A stretch of DNA of 51,657 bases from Deltaproteobacteria bacterium (GTDB lineage: Bacteria; Myxococcota_A; UBA796; SXON01): positions 1 to 51,657 of the forward strand of contig BJHF01000044.1 in NCBI GenBank assembly GCA_014191855.1. The letters run 5' to 3'. Shown here in pieces: positions 16,352 to 24,205 of the stretch. The first letter of the stretch is position 1, and every line of letters begins with the position of its first letter. The translations under genes and the position numbers were made by a program. Below the pieces are notes generated by a model, which saw only the letters and a program-made list of their open reading frames with translations, did not search any database and was not told the origin of the DNA.

Positions 16352-16903
16352 CTAACCCGCCGCCCCTGCTGCGACCGCGCGGAGGGCCGCCGGGCTGTCG
16401 GGCGGGACAAGATCGTCGAGAACCCGATTTCTACGCAGGCTCCCACACGCGGCACACCGGTACTCGATCATCATCCCCTTTGGCGCGGCGGCGAGGGCGA
16501 TCGGCACGAGCGCGCCCCCACAATCGGAGGCCCGGTCGCCCGGTACGACGTCCACGTGAACGGAGTACAGGCACCATGGGCAGTGGTCTCGCGGTCGCCG
16601 ACCCCCGAGCGGCACGTCCCGCCCGCAATTCCCGCAGACGAACGCTTCATCTCGGGAGATCGGCGTACTGCGGACCTGCGCCCCCTCCCCGCGCGCCAAC
16701 GCCAGCCGCAGCAGGCGTTTGCCGGCGAGATCGGCCCAGTTCTCGGGGAACACCGCGCCCCGGCGCTGCGACTCCGCGACCAGCGCCTCGCGCCAACCGC
16801 GCCCGGCCCCATCGAGCCACGCTCCGCCCTCGCGGATATCGCCGCGGCTCTCCGCCTGGAGCAGCGCCTCGAGGGGATCGGACGCCTTGCCGGGGTCACG
16901 CAT
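16352..16903 (-). CDS. RNHCP-domain zinc-ribbon protein
   Basis: 183 residues. The C-terminal half (about 87-165) has the RNHCP-domain pattern of paired metal-binding cysteines: FVCGNCG (Cys90, Cys93), RDHCPWCLYSVHVD (His107, Cys108, Cys111, His116), DCGG (Cys128) and RCAACG (Cys150, Cys153). The hallmark RNHCP reads RDHCP here. The N-terminal 85 residues are helical and unrecognised. The family has no established function; a nucleic-acid or zinc-binding role is inferred. The ATG at 16903 is preferred because longer forms run into the divergent gene. It leads the ftsH operon. Confidence 0.75.
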   Translation of the reverse strand: MRDPGKASDPLEALLQAESRGDIREGGAWLDGAGRGWREALVAESQRRGAVFPENWADLAGKRLLRLALARGEGAQVRSTPISRDEAFVCGNCGRDVPLGGRRPRDHCPWCLYSVHVDVVPGDRASDCGGALVPIALAAAPKGMMIEYRCAACGSLRRNRVLDDLVPPDSPAALRAVAAGAAG

Positions 16904-16923
16904 CCGGGTGACGTACGCTGAAC

Positions 16924-18834
16924 GTGGTCTTCGCGCACCTCTTCCTCGCTGTGGCATGGGCCGCGGAGCCCGCCCGGTTCGGGGGGGTGCCGCTGGCCAC
17001 CGCGGAGGCCATCTTCCAGATCGAGGTGCAGCGGATGCCACCGGAGTCGCTGCTCCCGCTGTTATCGGACGTAGATCCTACGGTTCGAGCTCGCGCCGCG
17101 GTGGCCGCCGGCCGCCTGCACGCCCCCGCAGTGCTCCTGGCCGGCCTCGCAGCCGACGGAGATGCGAACGTTCGTTTGGCGGCCGCCCGCGCCCTCGGCT
17201 TCGGCACGGACACGGTGGCGCTCGTGCGTGCGCGGCTCCCGCTCGAATCCGATCCCCGCGTCGTCGCCGCGCTCCTCGAAGCGCTGGGTCGCGTGGGCGA
17301 GGCCTCCGACGTCGCGACCGTGATTGCCGCGCTGGACACGCGTCATGCGAATACGGCCGCGCGGGCTCTGGGCCGGATGGGCAGCCGGAAGATCGAGGGG
17401 CCGGGCGGTGAAGTGGCGGTCACCGCTTTGCTCGACACGCTGAAATTCCCCATTGGCGAAACCCGCCGCAGCGCCGCCTGGGCCCTCTCTCGCATCCCGC
17501 TGGCGCCGCCCTCCGAAGCGCTGCGCGCGCGTATGATCGAGGCCGCCCTGCACGATTCCGAGAGCCGCGTGCGCGCCTGGTTGATTCGCGGCGTCGCGCC
17601 GTTCGTGCATGAACCTTCCGTTTTTGCGACCGCTGCGAACGACGGCGCGATGGAGGTGCGACTCGCCGCCGTCCGCGCCATGGCGAAGCATGGCTGCGAT
17701 GGTCCCGCCCTCACCGCCCGGCTCGGGGATGTGGAGGCGGGCGTGCGGGCGGAAGCGCTCACCGCCGCCGCCACGTGTGCCGCGGTGGATGTCGCCCCGT
17801 TGCGGGAGGCGCTCACCCAGGGCACCGCGGCGGAGCGTGCGGCCGCATTACGCACCCTGAAGGAGCGGAAAGCGCTGCCGGCCGCCCTGGCGGAGTTCCA
17901 GACCGCGGCCTGGCCGCTTCCCGTTCGGATCGCAGCCGTGGAGTCGATGGACGAGCGTCCTCGCCTGCTGCGGATCGCGCTGCGAAACGCCGACCCCCGA
18001 CTCCGCAGCGCGGCCGCCGGAGTGATCCTCGGTGGTGACGAAGCTCCCCGGGCCAACGAGATCGTGGAATTACTCGCGGCATCCGACTTCGTGCTCGTAC
18101 AAGCGGCCTCGGAAGCCGCGATTGAGCATCCCGATCCCGCGCTCGAAAAGCAGCTGCTCACCGCGCTGGCGAGGAAGGAGCTGCCCCGCGCCGGTGCCAT
18201 CGCGACCGTCCGCGCGCTCGACGCCCTGTACGCCACCGGCCGCCTTCCGCACCCAAACCCCGATGCGAAGGCGGCGATTCGTCGTTGGCTCTCGGTTCCC
18301 GAGCTGGCCGCCGCCAGCCAGCGCCTCGCGGCAACCCTGAGCCTCGATCCACCGCAGGTGCGCCACCCTGAGCGGGCCCTCCCCTCCCTTGCCGACGTCG
18401 CGAAGGTCCGAAGCGCGAGGGTCTTCACCACGGAGGGGGAGGTGCGCATCGAACTGCTGTCGGAGGTGGCACCCCTGACCGTCTGGAACTTCGTCACGCT
18501 CGCCGAGAAGGGCTACTTCAACGGCCTCACTTTCCACCGCGTGGTCCCCGACTTCGTTGCCCAGACCGGCGACCCGCGCGGCGATGGTTGGGGCGGACCC
18601 GGCTACGAGATCCCCGACGAATTGTCGGCGGAGGACTACTCAACCGGCGCGGTGGGCATGGCGCTCTCCGGCCCCGATACCGGCGGCAGCCAGTGGTTCA
18701 TCACCACGGCACCGCAGCCGCACCTCGATTTCGGCTACACGGTATTCGGCAGGGTCACCCTGGGTATGCGCGCCGCCCGGGCGATCGATGTGGAGGACAC
18801 CATCGTGCGGGTGGTGATCGAGCGGGCCGAGTAG
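16924..18834 (+). CDS. Secreted HEAT-repeat / cyclophilin-type peptidyl-prolyl isomerase fusion
   Basis: 636 residues from a GTG. A likely signal peptide (MVFAHLFLAVAWAAEPA) is followed by about 440 residues of HEAT-like helical repeats (for example DPTVRARAAVAAGRL, DANVRLAAARALG, DPRVVAALLEALGRVG, SRVRAWLIRGVAP). The last 140 residues are a cyclophilin domain with GEVRIELL, NFVTLAEKGYFNGLTFHRVV, QTGDPRGDGWGGPGY, GSQWFITT and LDFGYTVFGRV. The active-site Phe-His-Arg set is present, so isomerase activity is likely. The repeats probably dock client proteins in the envelope. It is divergent from the RNHCP gene with only 20 bp between the two starts. Confidence 0.88.
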   Translation: MVFAHLFLAVAWAAEPARFGGVPLATAEAIFQIEVQRMPPESLLPLLSDVDPTVRARAAVAAGRLHAPAVLLAGLAADGDANVRLAAARALGFGTDTVALVRARLPLESDPRVVAALLEALGRVGEASDVATVIAALDTRHANTAARALGRMGSRKIEGPGGEVAVTALLDTLKFPIGETRRSAAWALSRIPLAPPSEALRARMIEAALHDSESRVRAWLIRGVAPFVHEPSVFATAANDGAMEVRLAAVRAMAKHGCDGPALTARLGDVEAGVRAEALTAAATCAAVDVAPLREALTQGTAAERAAALRTLKERKALPAALAEFQTAAWPLPVRIAAVESMDERPRLLRIALRNADPRLRSAAAGVILGGDEAPRANEIVELLAASDFVLVQAASEAAIEHPDPALEKQLLTALARKELPRAGAIATVRALDALYATGRLPHPNPDAKAAIRRWLSVPELAAASQRLAATLSLDPPQVRHPERALPSLADVAKVRSARVFTTEGEVRIELLSEVAPLTVWNFVTLAEKGYFNGLTFHRVVPDFVAQTGDPRGDGWGGPGYEIPDELSAEDYSTGAVGMALSGPDTGGSQWFITTAPQPHLDFGYTVFGRVTLGMRAARAIDVEDTIVRVVIERAE

Positions 18835-18850
18835 TTCGGCGCTGATTTGG

Positions 18851-18901
18851 GCGCTGCGCGCGGCCCGGTCCCGTTGCCAGAAGGGCATTGCGGCGCAGCG
18901 C
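18851..18901. terminator. Candidate stem-loop between convergent genes
   Basis: GCGCTGCGC (18851-18859) and GCGCAGCGC (18893-18901) form a perfect 9-bp inverted repeat with a 33-nt loop in the 93-bp gap between the cyclophilin gene and the convergent gene ending at 18928. There is no T-tract, so intrinsic termination is only a possibility. Confidence 0.3.
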
Positions 18902-18927
18902 GGCGCCGTCCTTGAAGCCTTCCCAGC

Positions 18928-19845
18928 TCAAGGAAACAATACCACCCAATCGCCGCCGTCCGGATTGGAGGCAAACGCATCGCCCGCCCAGGCGGGCACC
19001 ACCTTCGGCGAGACCAACCAACGGCCGACCCCGTGGTCGTCCACGAGCACGCGGGCCGGGGCGCGTTCCGTGGGCTGCGTGGACTCGGGCAGGTACCACG
19101 CCAGGATCGGCAGCCCATCCGCCGTGGCCACTGGCGCGCTCGCCAGCGCGTCGTGAACCAGCACCCGTCCTTCAAGATGAACCGCGCCCCACTCAGCCTG
19201 GTCAAGGCCCGTAAGGCGCGGGTCGCCTACCCATTGTTCGTGGCGGAGCTTGAGGGCTCCGTCGTACACGCGCACGACGCGTCCGCCGCTCCCGGCCTCG
19301 GTCACCACCGTGTCGAGGACCACGATCAGCTCGGCGGCACCGTCGCCGTCGAGATCCAGCCACCGCCGCCCCGCCATCGACTCCGCGCTCCCCCATCCGG
19401 ACGCGTTCCCCATCTCGACGCGCCGCAGTCGATTGCCGACGTCCGCGACCATCCACCCCATGGCCGACACGCGCTCTCGGCCCCCCTCCGCCGACCACTC
19501 CCAGCGGGTGACCGCACCGAGCCACGCATACACCGGCGCCCGACTCCCATCCGTCGGCTCCGGACGCTCCGTGAGCCAGTGGCCCCGCAGCTCGACGGGG
19601 GAGAGCGGATGGGTGTCCCGCACCGCGATGTCCGCCGCGCTCACCCAGGCGTTCGACCCCGCGATCATCCAACGCTCGGCGCACAGATCGTCGGCTGCGG
19701 GCAGGCACTCGGCGCCGCGCGCCAGCAGCTTCAACGTGGTGTCGACGGCGAGGGTCCCGGTGGGGCGCGCGTCAGCGCCGGGGCCGTCGAAGAGCCCGGC
19801 CGCGGTGATCACGACGGCGTCGGCTTCGGCGAGGGGGATGGGCAT
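18928..19845 (-). CDS. Hypothetical protein with a VCBS/FG-GAP-like motif
   Basis: 305 residues from the ATG at 19845. Not recognised as a family. It has one calcium-loop motif WLDLDGDGAAELIVV (near residue 160), typical of VCBS/FG-GAP proteins that display or report values, and an overall beta-rich composition with many Trp residues. The N-terminus (MPIPLAEADAVVITAAGLFD) is not a convincing signal peptide; the neighbouring genes are secreted, so export by another route or a mis-set start is possible. It is the last gene of the 25.2-18.9 kb minus-strand group, separated from the amidase by 65 bp that hold a hairpin. Confidence 0.65.
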   Translation of the reverse strand: MPIPLAEADAVVITAAGLFDGPGADARPTGTLAVDTTLKLLARGAECLPAADDLCAERWMIAGSNAWVSAADIAVRDTHPLSPVELRGHWLTERPEPTDGSRAPVYAWLGAVTRWEWSAEGGRERVSAMGWMVADVGNRLRRVEMGNASGWGSAESMAGRRWLDLDGDGAAELIVVLDTVVTEAGSGGRVVRVYDGALKLRHEQWVGDPRLTGLDQAEWGAVHLEGRVLVHDALASAPVATADGLPILAWYLPESTQPTERAPARVLVDDHGVGRWLVSPKVVPAWAGDAFASNPDGGDWVVLFP

Positions 19846-19894
19846 GGTTCTGCGGGACTATCGCGGGAAGCACCTCGCTACGCGGGACGAAAGC

Positions 19895-19915
19895 CGTAGG
19901 CGCGGGGCGCCTACG
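19895..19915. terminator. Strong hairpin at the 3' end of the amidase gene
   Basis: CGTAGGCGC-GGG-GCGCCTACG is a perfect 9-bp stem with a 3-nt loop. It overlaps the amidase stop codon (19911-19913) and precedes the next minus-strand gene by 50 bp. Transcribed from the minus strand it is followed by GGCTTTCG, so only a short U-run is present. It probably acts as a terminator/attenuator or an mRNA-stabilising 3' end. Confidence 0.5.
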
Positions 19916-22382
19916 CCCCGTGGCGCCGCGATGCCCCGCGAACCCCGCTCGACGAAGGAAACGTGGCCCCGGGCATCGCCCCCACCCTACAAAACCGTCT
20001 CCCGCCACGCCGCGCAACGACGACCCCCAAAACCACCATCCACCCTGCCATCCCGGCCCCGCCCGCCGAGCAGCCGCACCCCTCCGCCAGCGGCACCGGC
20101 TTCCCGGGGCGCAGCGAACCGCCCGGCGTGATCACGCCATCACCTGTATCGGCGGGCTCCCAACCGGGCACGAGCACCGGCAATAGCCGCGCTGCAATCT
20201 CCGCCTGCACGGAGGCGTCCCCCATCGCGTCGAACGGAAAGCCAAACACGGCTACGTTGCCGGTGAGCGCGCCCGCGATCGCGCCGTCGGGGTAGTGGGC
20301 GAGCACGGTGCCCGCCGAGTCCAGCTCGTCGGCCCACTCTACGGGGTACACCGTGCCAAACTCCAACATGAGGCCCTCGAGCAGGGTCGCGCCCGTTGCA
20401 CGCCCACAATCGCAGGAGTCTGCGGCGTAGGTCGCCCCGAGTACTTCGGCCGCAAAGGCGGCGTCGTCCGCGTCGCCCTTCTCGTCAAGGTCCCAGAGGA
20501 GTTCGGCGCCGGAGGTCCACAGCGCGCCGCCCTCGGCGACGAAGGCGCGGAGGGCAGCCTGCTGGTCGTCGTCGAACGTGGCGTCGATCGTGCTCTCTTC
20601 GCCGGTGGCCCACACGACGAGCGCGTAGGGATCGAGCGAGCCCAGCGCATCGTCCTCCGCGCTGTCGAAGGGCCACCCAGCGGCGTGGATCGCCAGGGCG
20701 TGGGAAACGAGGATGTCCCCGGGGTTGATGCGGGCGAGGTCCATGCGGGCGACTTCGCCGAGCTCGCCGCCAAGATCCTCGATCTCCAGTTGCCCGCTGT
20801 CAAGGCGGTCGAAGGCGTTCACGAGCAGGATCGGCACCCCCTCCCCACGCTGCGCGGCGACGACCGCAGAGGGAAACGAAACGCCGCCCCCGTTCCGCGC
20901 AACGACGCGAGCGAACAGGAGTTCGCCGAACTCCGCGTCGATCGGCGTAGACAGGCCCGTCACCGCGACCCCGGCGCTCCACGCCCGACCGTCGGCCGAG
21001 GTTTGCACCAGATAATCGACGGGCTCGTCGCCCCACAAATCACCTGCCCAGCCCGCCTCCCAAGTCAGCGAGAGTCCGGTTTCGGTGTTTCGAAGGGTGA
21101 GCGCCTGCGGGGGCTCTGGCAAGAACGTCACGCCCTCCCCCTCCAGGTAGCGCGCGATCCCGCGGTAGATGGCGCGAGAAGCGTCGATCCGGAAGCCCGG
21201 CTCCTTGAGGAGCTCGATGTCGGCTTCGGTGTCGTGGAAGGCGATCTCGATCAGCACCGCCGGCATCTCGTCGTTCAAGCTGGGGTTCACCTCCGAGAAG
21301 CAGTCCGACCGCACGCCCCGATCCTGCCACTCCGGATCCCACGCCTCGCCCACGGCGATCAGCTCCTCCTGGATCAGGCCCGCCAATTCGTCGCTTCCGG
21401 CGATAGGCGCGCCCGACGAACACTCGCTGTCGTACACATACACGCTCGTGCCGCGCGCATCGCAACCATCGCACGCGTTCGAGTGCCAGGAAACATAGAC
21501 GCTGTCGCGCTCCTCGGGGTGCTCCCATGCCGCCCAAACGGAGCGGGAGCTTGGATCGCTCCCGTTGCCATCGTCATAGGGATCGTACACGCTCGCCGGA
21601 GCCCCGTTGAATTGGGCCGCGAGGATGGCGCCCTCCTCCCAGCGCGGGCGCACCGTCGTTTCGCCATGGCGCTCGATCACGCCGGTGCCCCCGCCAAGGC
21701 GCACCGCGTCGGTGCTCACGACCCCCGATGTCGTCGACACGGTGACGGAAACCGGATCTCCCACGTCCAACCAGAGGGTATCGAGATAGCGCCACGTGGA
21801 GCCGTGGGTGCGCTGGTCCAGCTCGTGCTTCACCGTCACCCCTCGCGCGGTCACCGCGTAGCTTGCGGCGGCCGTGTGGTCCTGGTCGGCGTCGTAGGCC
21901 ACGTACAGCGCGGTCCACCCCCGGGCAGGCGCGGTGAGGCTGAACGTGGCCGAGGCCCCCGCCGGCACGAGGCGCGTGGTGCCGCCATCAAAGGGGTTCT
22001 CGCCGTACGCCCAGGTGCCCCAGTCCGCGAAACCCGCGTTGCCGTCTGCGATCCCGGCGCCGGACTCGGCGTACCCGTCGCCGTCGTTATCCGCGATCGA
22101 CCACGCATCGTGGAGGTCCCGCTCCTTTACCGCCCAAACATCCGCGCCGGCGTTGTGCAGGAACGGCGCCAGCGCCTGATTTGCGCCCTCGGGGTTGTGA
22201 AAATCCTCGACCGTTTCGTACCACGTGCCGCGCTGCGTCGAAAAACCGTCCAACGAGTCGTACCAGATCCAGCCGTGACACTGGCTCAGGTACACCTCGG
22301 CGCCGGTGAGCGCACCCTCGGTTTCGCCAGGAAGGTCGATGGGAAAGGGCGGGGCGGCCAGCGCGATCGAGATCAGGAACAT
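19911..22382 (-). CDS. Multidomain N-acetylmuramoyl-L-alanine amidase, MYXO-CTERM-like
   Basis: 823 residues with a short signal-like N-terminus (MFLISIALAAPPF). The catalytic Amidase_3-type zinc residues can be traced: His36 in LSQCHGW, Glu65 in NPEGANQAL, His300 in VSWHSNA and catalytic Glu379 in VLIEIAFHD. The catalytic domain is split by an inserted golvesin-like beta domain (about 118-230). An Fn3-like domain (about 424-510) and a Rossmann/GATase-like region of unknown role (about 515-735, beginning GVPILLVNAFD) follow. Near the end a MYXO-CTERM-like signal (GCGCSAGGAGMAG, hydrophobic helix, ARRGGRR) is followed, unusually, by about 25 more residues. It should cut peptidoglycan stem peptides at the cell surface or outside the cell. 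Confidence 0.8.
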   Translation of the reverse strand: MFLISIALAAPPFPIDLPGETEGALTGAEVYLSQCHGWIWYDSLDGFSTQRGTWYETVEDFHNPEGANQALAPFLHNAGADVWAVKERDLHDAWSIADNDGDGYAESGAGIADGNAGFADWGTWAYGENPFDGGTTRLVPAGASATFSLTAPARGWTALYVAYDADQDHTAAASYAVTARGVTVKHELDQRTHGSTWRYLDTLWLDVGDPVSVTVSTTSGVVSTDAVRLGGGTGVIERHGETTVRPRWEEGAILAAQFNGAPASVYDPYDDGNGSDPSSRSVWAAWEHPEERDSVYVSWHSNACDGCDARGTSVYVYDSECSSGAPIAGSDELAGLIQEELIAVGEAWDPEWQDRGVRSDCFSEVNPSLNDEMPAVLIEIAFHDTEADIELLKEPGFRIDASRAIYRGIARYLEGEGVTFLPEPPQALTLRNTETGLSLTWEAGWAGDLWGDEPVDYLVQTSADGRAWSAGVAVTGLSTPIDAEFGELLFARVVARNGGGVSFPSAVVAAQRGEGVPILLVNAFDRLDSGQLEIEDLGGELGEVARMDLARINPGDILVSHALAIHAAGWPFDSAEDDALGSLDPYALVVWATGEESTIDATFDDDQQAALRAFVAEGGALWTSGAELLWDLDEKGDADDAAFAAEVLGATYAADSCDCGRATGATLLEGLMLEFGTVYPVEWADELDSAGTVLAHYPDGAIAGALTGNVAVFGFPFDAMGDASVQAEIAARLLPVLVPGWEPADTGDGVITPGGSLRPGKPVPLAEGCGCSAGGAGMAGWMVVLGVVVARRGGRRFCRVGAMPGATFPSSSGVRGASRRHGA

Positions 22383-22391
22383 CGCTACCCC

Positions 22392-23303
22392 CTACCGTTT
22401 GCGAACCACGCGCTCGACGTCGATCGACCACACCGCCGTCCCCAGGCCGACCCAGTGGGGGTCCGAGAGGCCCCGCGCGCGGACGGGCGCGAATATCCTG
22501 CCCCCGTCGGTGCTCTCCAGCACGAACACCGAGCCCGACTTCGTGGCGCGGATCCGTACGACTTCGCCTGCACCGAACACCGCGTCGGGCTGCCACCCGC
22601 CCTCGATCTCCGCCGTCTGCGTGAGGTTGTCCCCGCTGCGACGGCTCACCACCAGGCGCTCCGCTGTGCCCGACACCACCCAGGTGCCATCCGTCGCCAA
22701 CACCGGCTGCGCCAGGAGGGCTCTCCACGTGGCGCCGCCGTCTTCGGTGCGTAGCAGCGCCCCGCCGCCGACGATCAGCTCGTCCGGTCCCGGCATCCCC
22801 AGGGTCTCCGCCACGTTTCCAGGCGCTGGAGCCCCGGTTACGCCCACCCAGCTCGCGCCGCCATCGCGCGTGCGGAAAAGCTGCCCAACGCCGACGACCC
22901 AGCCACCTCCGCGCCCATCCGTCGCCACGTGGCCAATGCTGGAGGCGGGGATCGGGCCGCGATCCTCCCAACCCGCCGCGCCGCCTACGACGAGCCGGTA
23001 GGTCGCGCCGCTGCCGCTCGGGAGCAACGTCGCGGCCACTGCCCAAACCTCGCCGCCAACCTGGGCTGCCGCCTGGTACCATCCCGGACCTTCCGGGCCC
23101 ATCGCCATGGCCTGAGCCCCGTCAATCCGCCAGGCCGCGAGGCGGCGCTGCTCGATCGGCGCGAATGGCCCCCCCTCGAAACCGAGAAAAATCGGTGCTT
23201 CCGCGCTGACCACGACCGTTGGCGTAAACGTGACCGGAAGCTGCGCCGCGCGCGTGGCGCCGGCTCCCCCTGTGCATCCGAATAACGCCAGGAGGAACTT
23301 CAC
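22392..23303 (-). CDS. BNR/YCF48-like beta-propeller lipoprotein
   Basis: 303 residues. A short signal with a possible lipobox (LLALFGC, Cys10) precedes a repeat structure with Asp-box (BNR) motifs: RTRDGGASW, RTEDGGATW and ESTDGGRIF. Such propellers occur in sialidases, sortilin-like and photosystem-assembly (YCF48) proteins; none of the enzymatic residues of sialidases is evident. The start overlaps the upstream paralogous gene by 4 nt and the amidase follows after 9 bp, so these are co-transcribed. The ligand is unknown. Confidence 0.7.
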   Translation of the reverse strand: MKFLLALFGCTGGAGATRAAQLPVTFTPTVVVSAEAPIFLGFEGGPFAPIEQRRLAAWRIDGAQAMAMGPEGPGWYQAAAQVGGEVWAVAATLLPSGSGATYRLVVGGAAGWEDRGPIPASSIGHVATDGRGGGWVVGVGQLFRTRDGGASWVGVTGAPAPGNVAETLGMPGPDELIVGGGALLRTEDGGATWRALLAQPVLATDGTWVVSGTAERLVVSRRSGDNLTQTAEIEGGWQPDAVFGAGEVVRIRATKSGSVFVLESTDGGRIFAPVRARGLSDPHWVGLGTAVWSIDVERVVRKR

Positions 23304-24205
23304 GAAGGGCCCGACTGGAGCAACTCACGGCTCGCCGCGAGCGCGAGCGCGCCTTTCGCCCCGGAGAGCCCGATCCACCCTTCGGTTGGGGGGAGCTTCA
23401 ACAGCGTGGTCGAGAATCCCCCCGCAGGGTTCGATGCGACGAGGATCATTCCGGGGTTCGCCCTCGGGTTCGCGGGCACGAGGGCGAGCTGCATGGCCTT
23501 CCCCGCCCAGGCAAGCGCTGCTGGATCTCCTTCCCCCCCCACAACCCCGAGCCAGGATACGAACGCGGGTTCGAGGCGGCCGATCTCCACACGCCCCTCG
23601 CGAACCGCGGCGATATAGGGAAATGCGAGGGCGCGCACGTGGGCCCCCTCCATGTCCCGGTGTCCCCATCGCGCGCCGCCCTCCCGCGCGAGGTGGAGCC
23701 CAGCCGGGGTGGCAAGCACGACCTGCTCCCCCGCAAGAAACAGCCGCTCGCGAGTGGAATCCCGGTCTCCAGGCGCCGAAACCTGCGTGAACGCGCCTCG
23801 GAAATACCGGAGCAAGCCCCCCGCTCCGCTGAGCCACGCTTCCTCGGCGTCCACCGCGAGCACCGACGTGACGCTACCCGCGGGAATCGGCCCGACGTCC
23901 CGCCACCTCCCACCTTCCGAAGCGGCCAGCAGCGTGAAGACGGGCCCCGGGCGGCCCTGAACCGCGAAGCCCGCGCTCCCCCGCATGCTGGCACAGCGCA
24001 CCCACCCCGGCCCCGACCAGGCCACGCTCACCGCGCCCTCCGCGCTCACCGCAAGGATCGACCCCTGCCGCTCGCTCAGGGGCTCGCCGCCCCGCCAACC
24101 GAACAGCCACCCGCTCCCATCCGGCGCGGCCACGACCTGCATCGGCACGAAATCGGGCGGAACCGGGCCGCCTACCCGCCAGGCTCGTTCAGAAGGAGAA
24201 CCCAT
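23300..24205 (-). CDS. Propeller-like protein, diverged paralog of the next gene
   Basis: 301 residues, without an obvious signal peptide or canonical Asp boxes. It aligns by eye with the 22392-23303 product over the central part: GPGW..., W.DVGPIPAGSV...AVDAEEAWLSGAGGLLR here against GPGW..., WEDRGPIPASSI...ATDGRGGGWVVGVGQLFR there. That points to a tandem duplication followed by divergence. Function unknown. It overlaps the upstream gene by 17 nt and the downstream paralog by 4 nt. A GAGGAAG precedes the ATG at 24205. Confidence 0.65.
   Translation of the reverse strand: MGSPSERAWRVGGPVPPDFVPMQVVAAPDGSGWLFGWRGGEPLSERQGSILAVSAEGAVSVAWSGPGWVRCASMRGSAGFAVQGRPGPVFTLLAASEGGRWRDVGPIPAGSVTSVLAVDAEEAWLSGAGGLLRYFRGAFTQVSAPGDRDSTRERLFLAGEQVVLATPAGLHLAREGGARWGHRDMEGAHVRALAFPYIAAVREGRVEIGRLEPAFVSWLGVVGGEGDPAALAWAGKAMQLALVPANPRANPGMILVASNPAGGFSTTLLKLPPTEGWIGLSGAKGALALAASRELLQSGPS

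Noticed and set aside
20295..22754. 819-codon plus-strand open frame across the amidase gene
   Set aside because: Mirror frame of the amidase, whose catalytic residues and signal-like ends are all on the minus strand.
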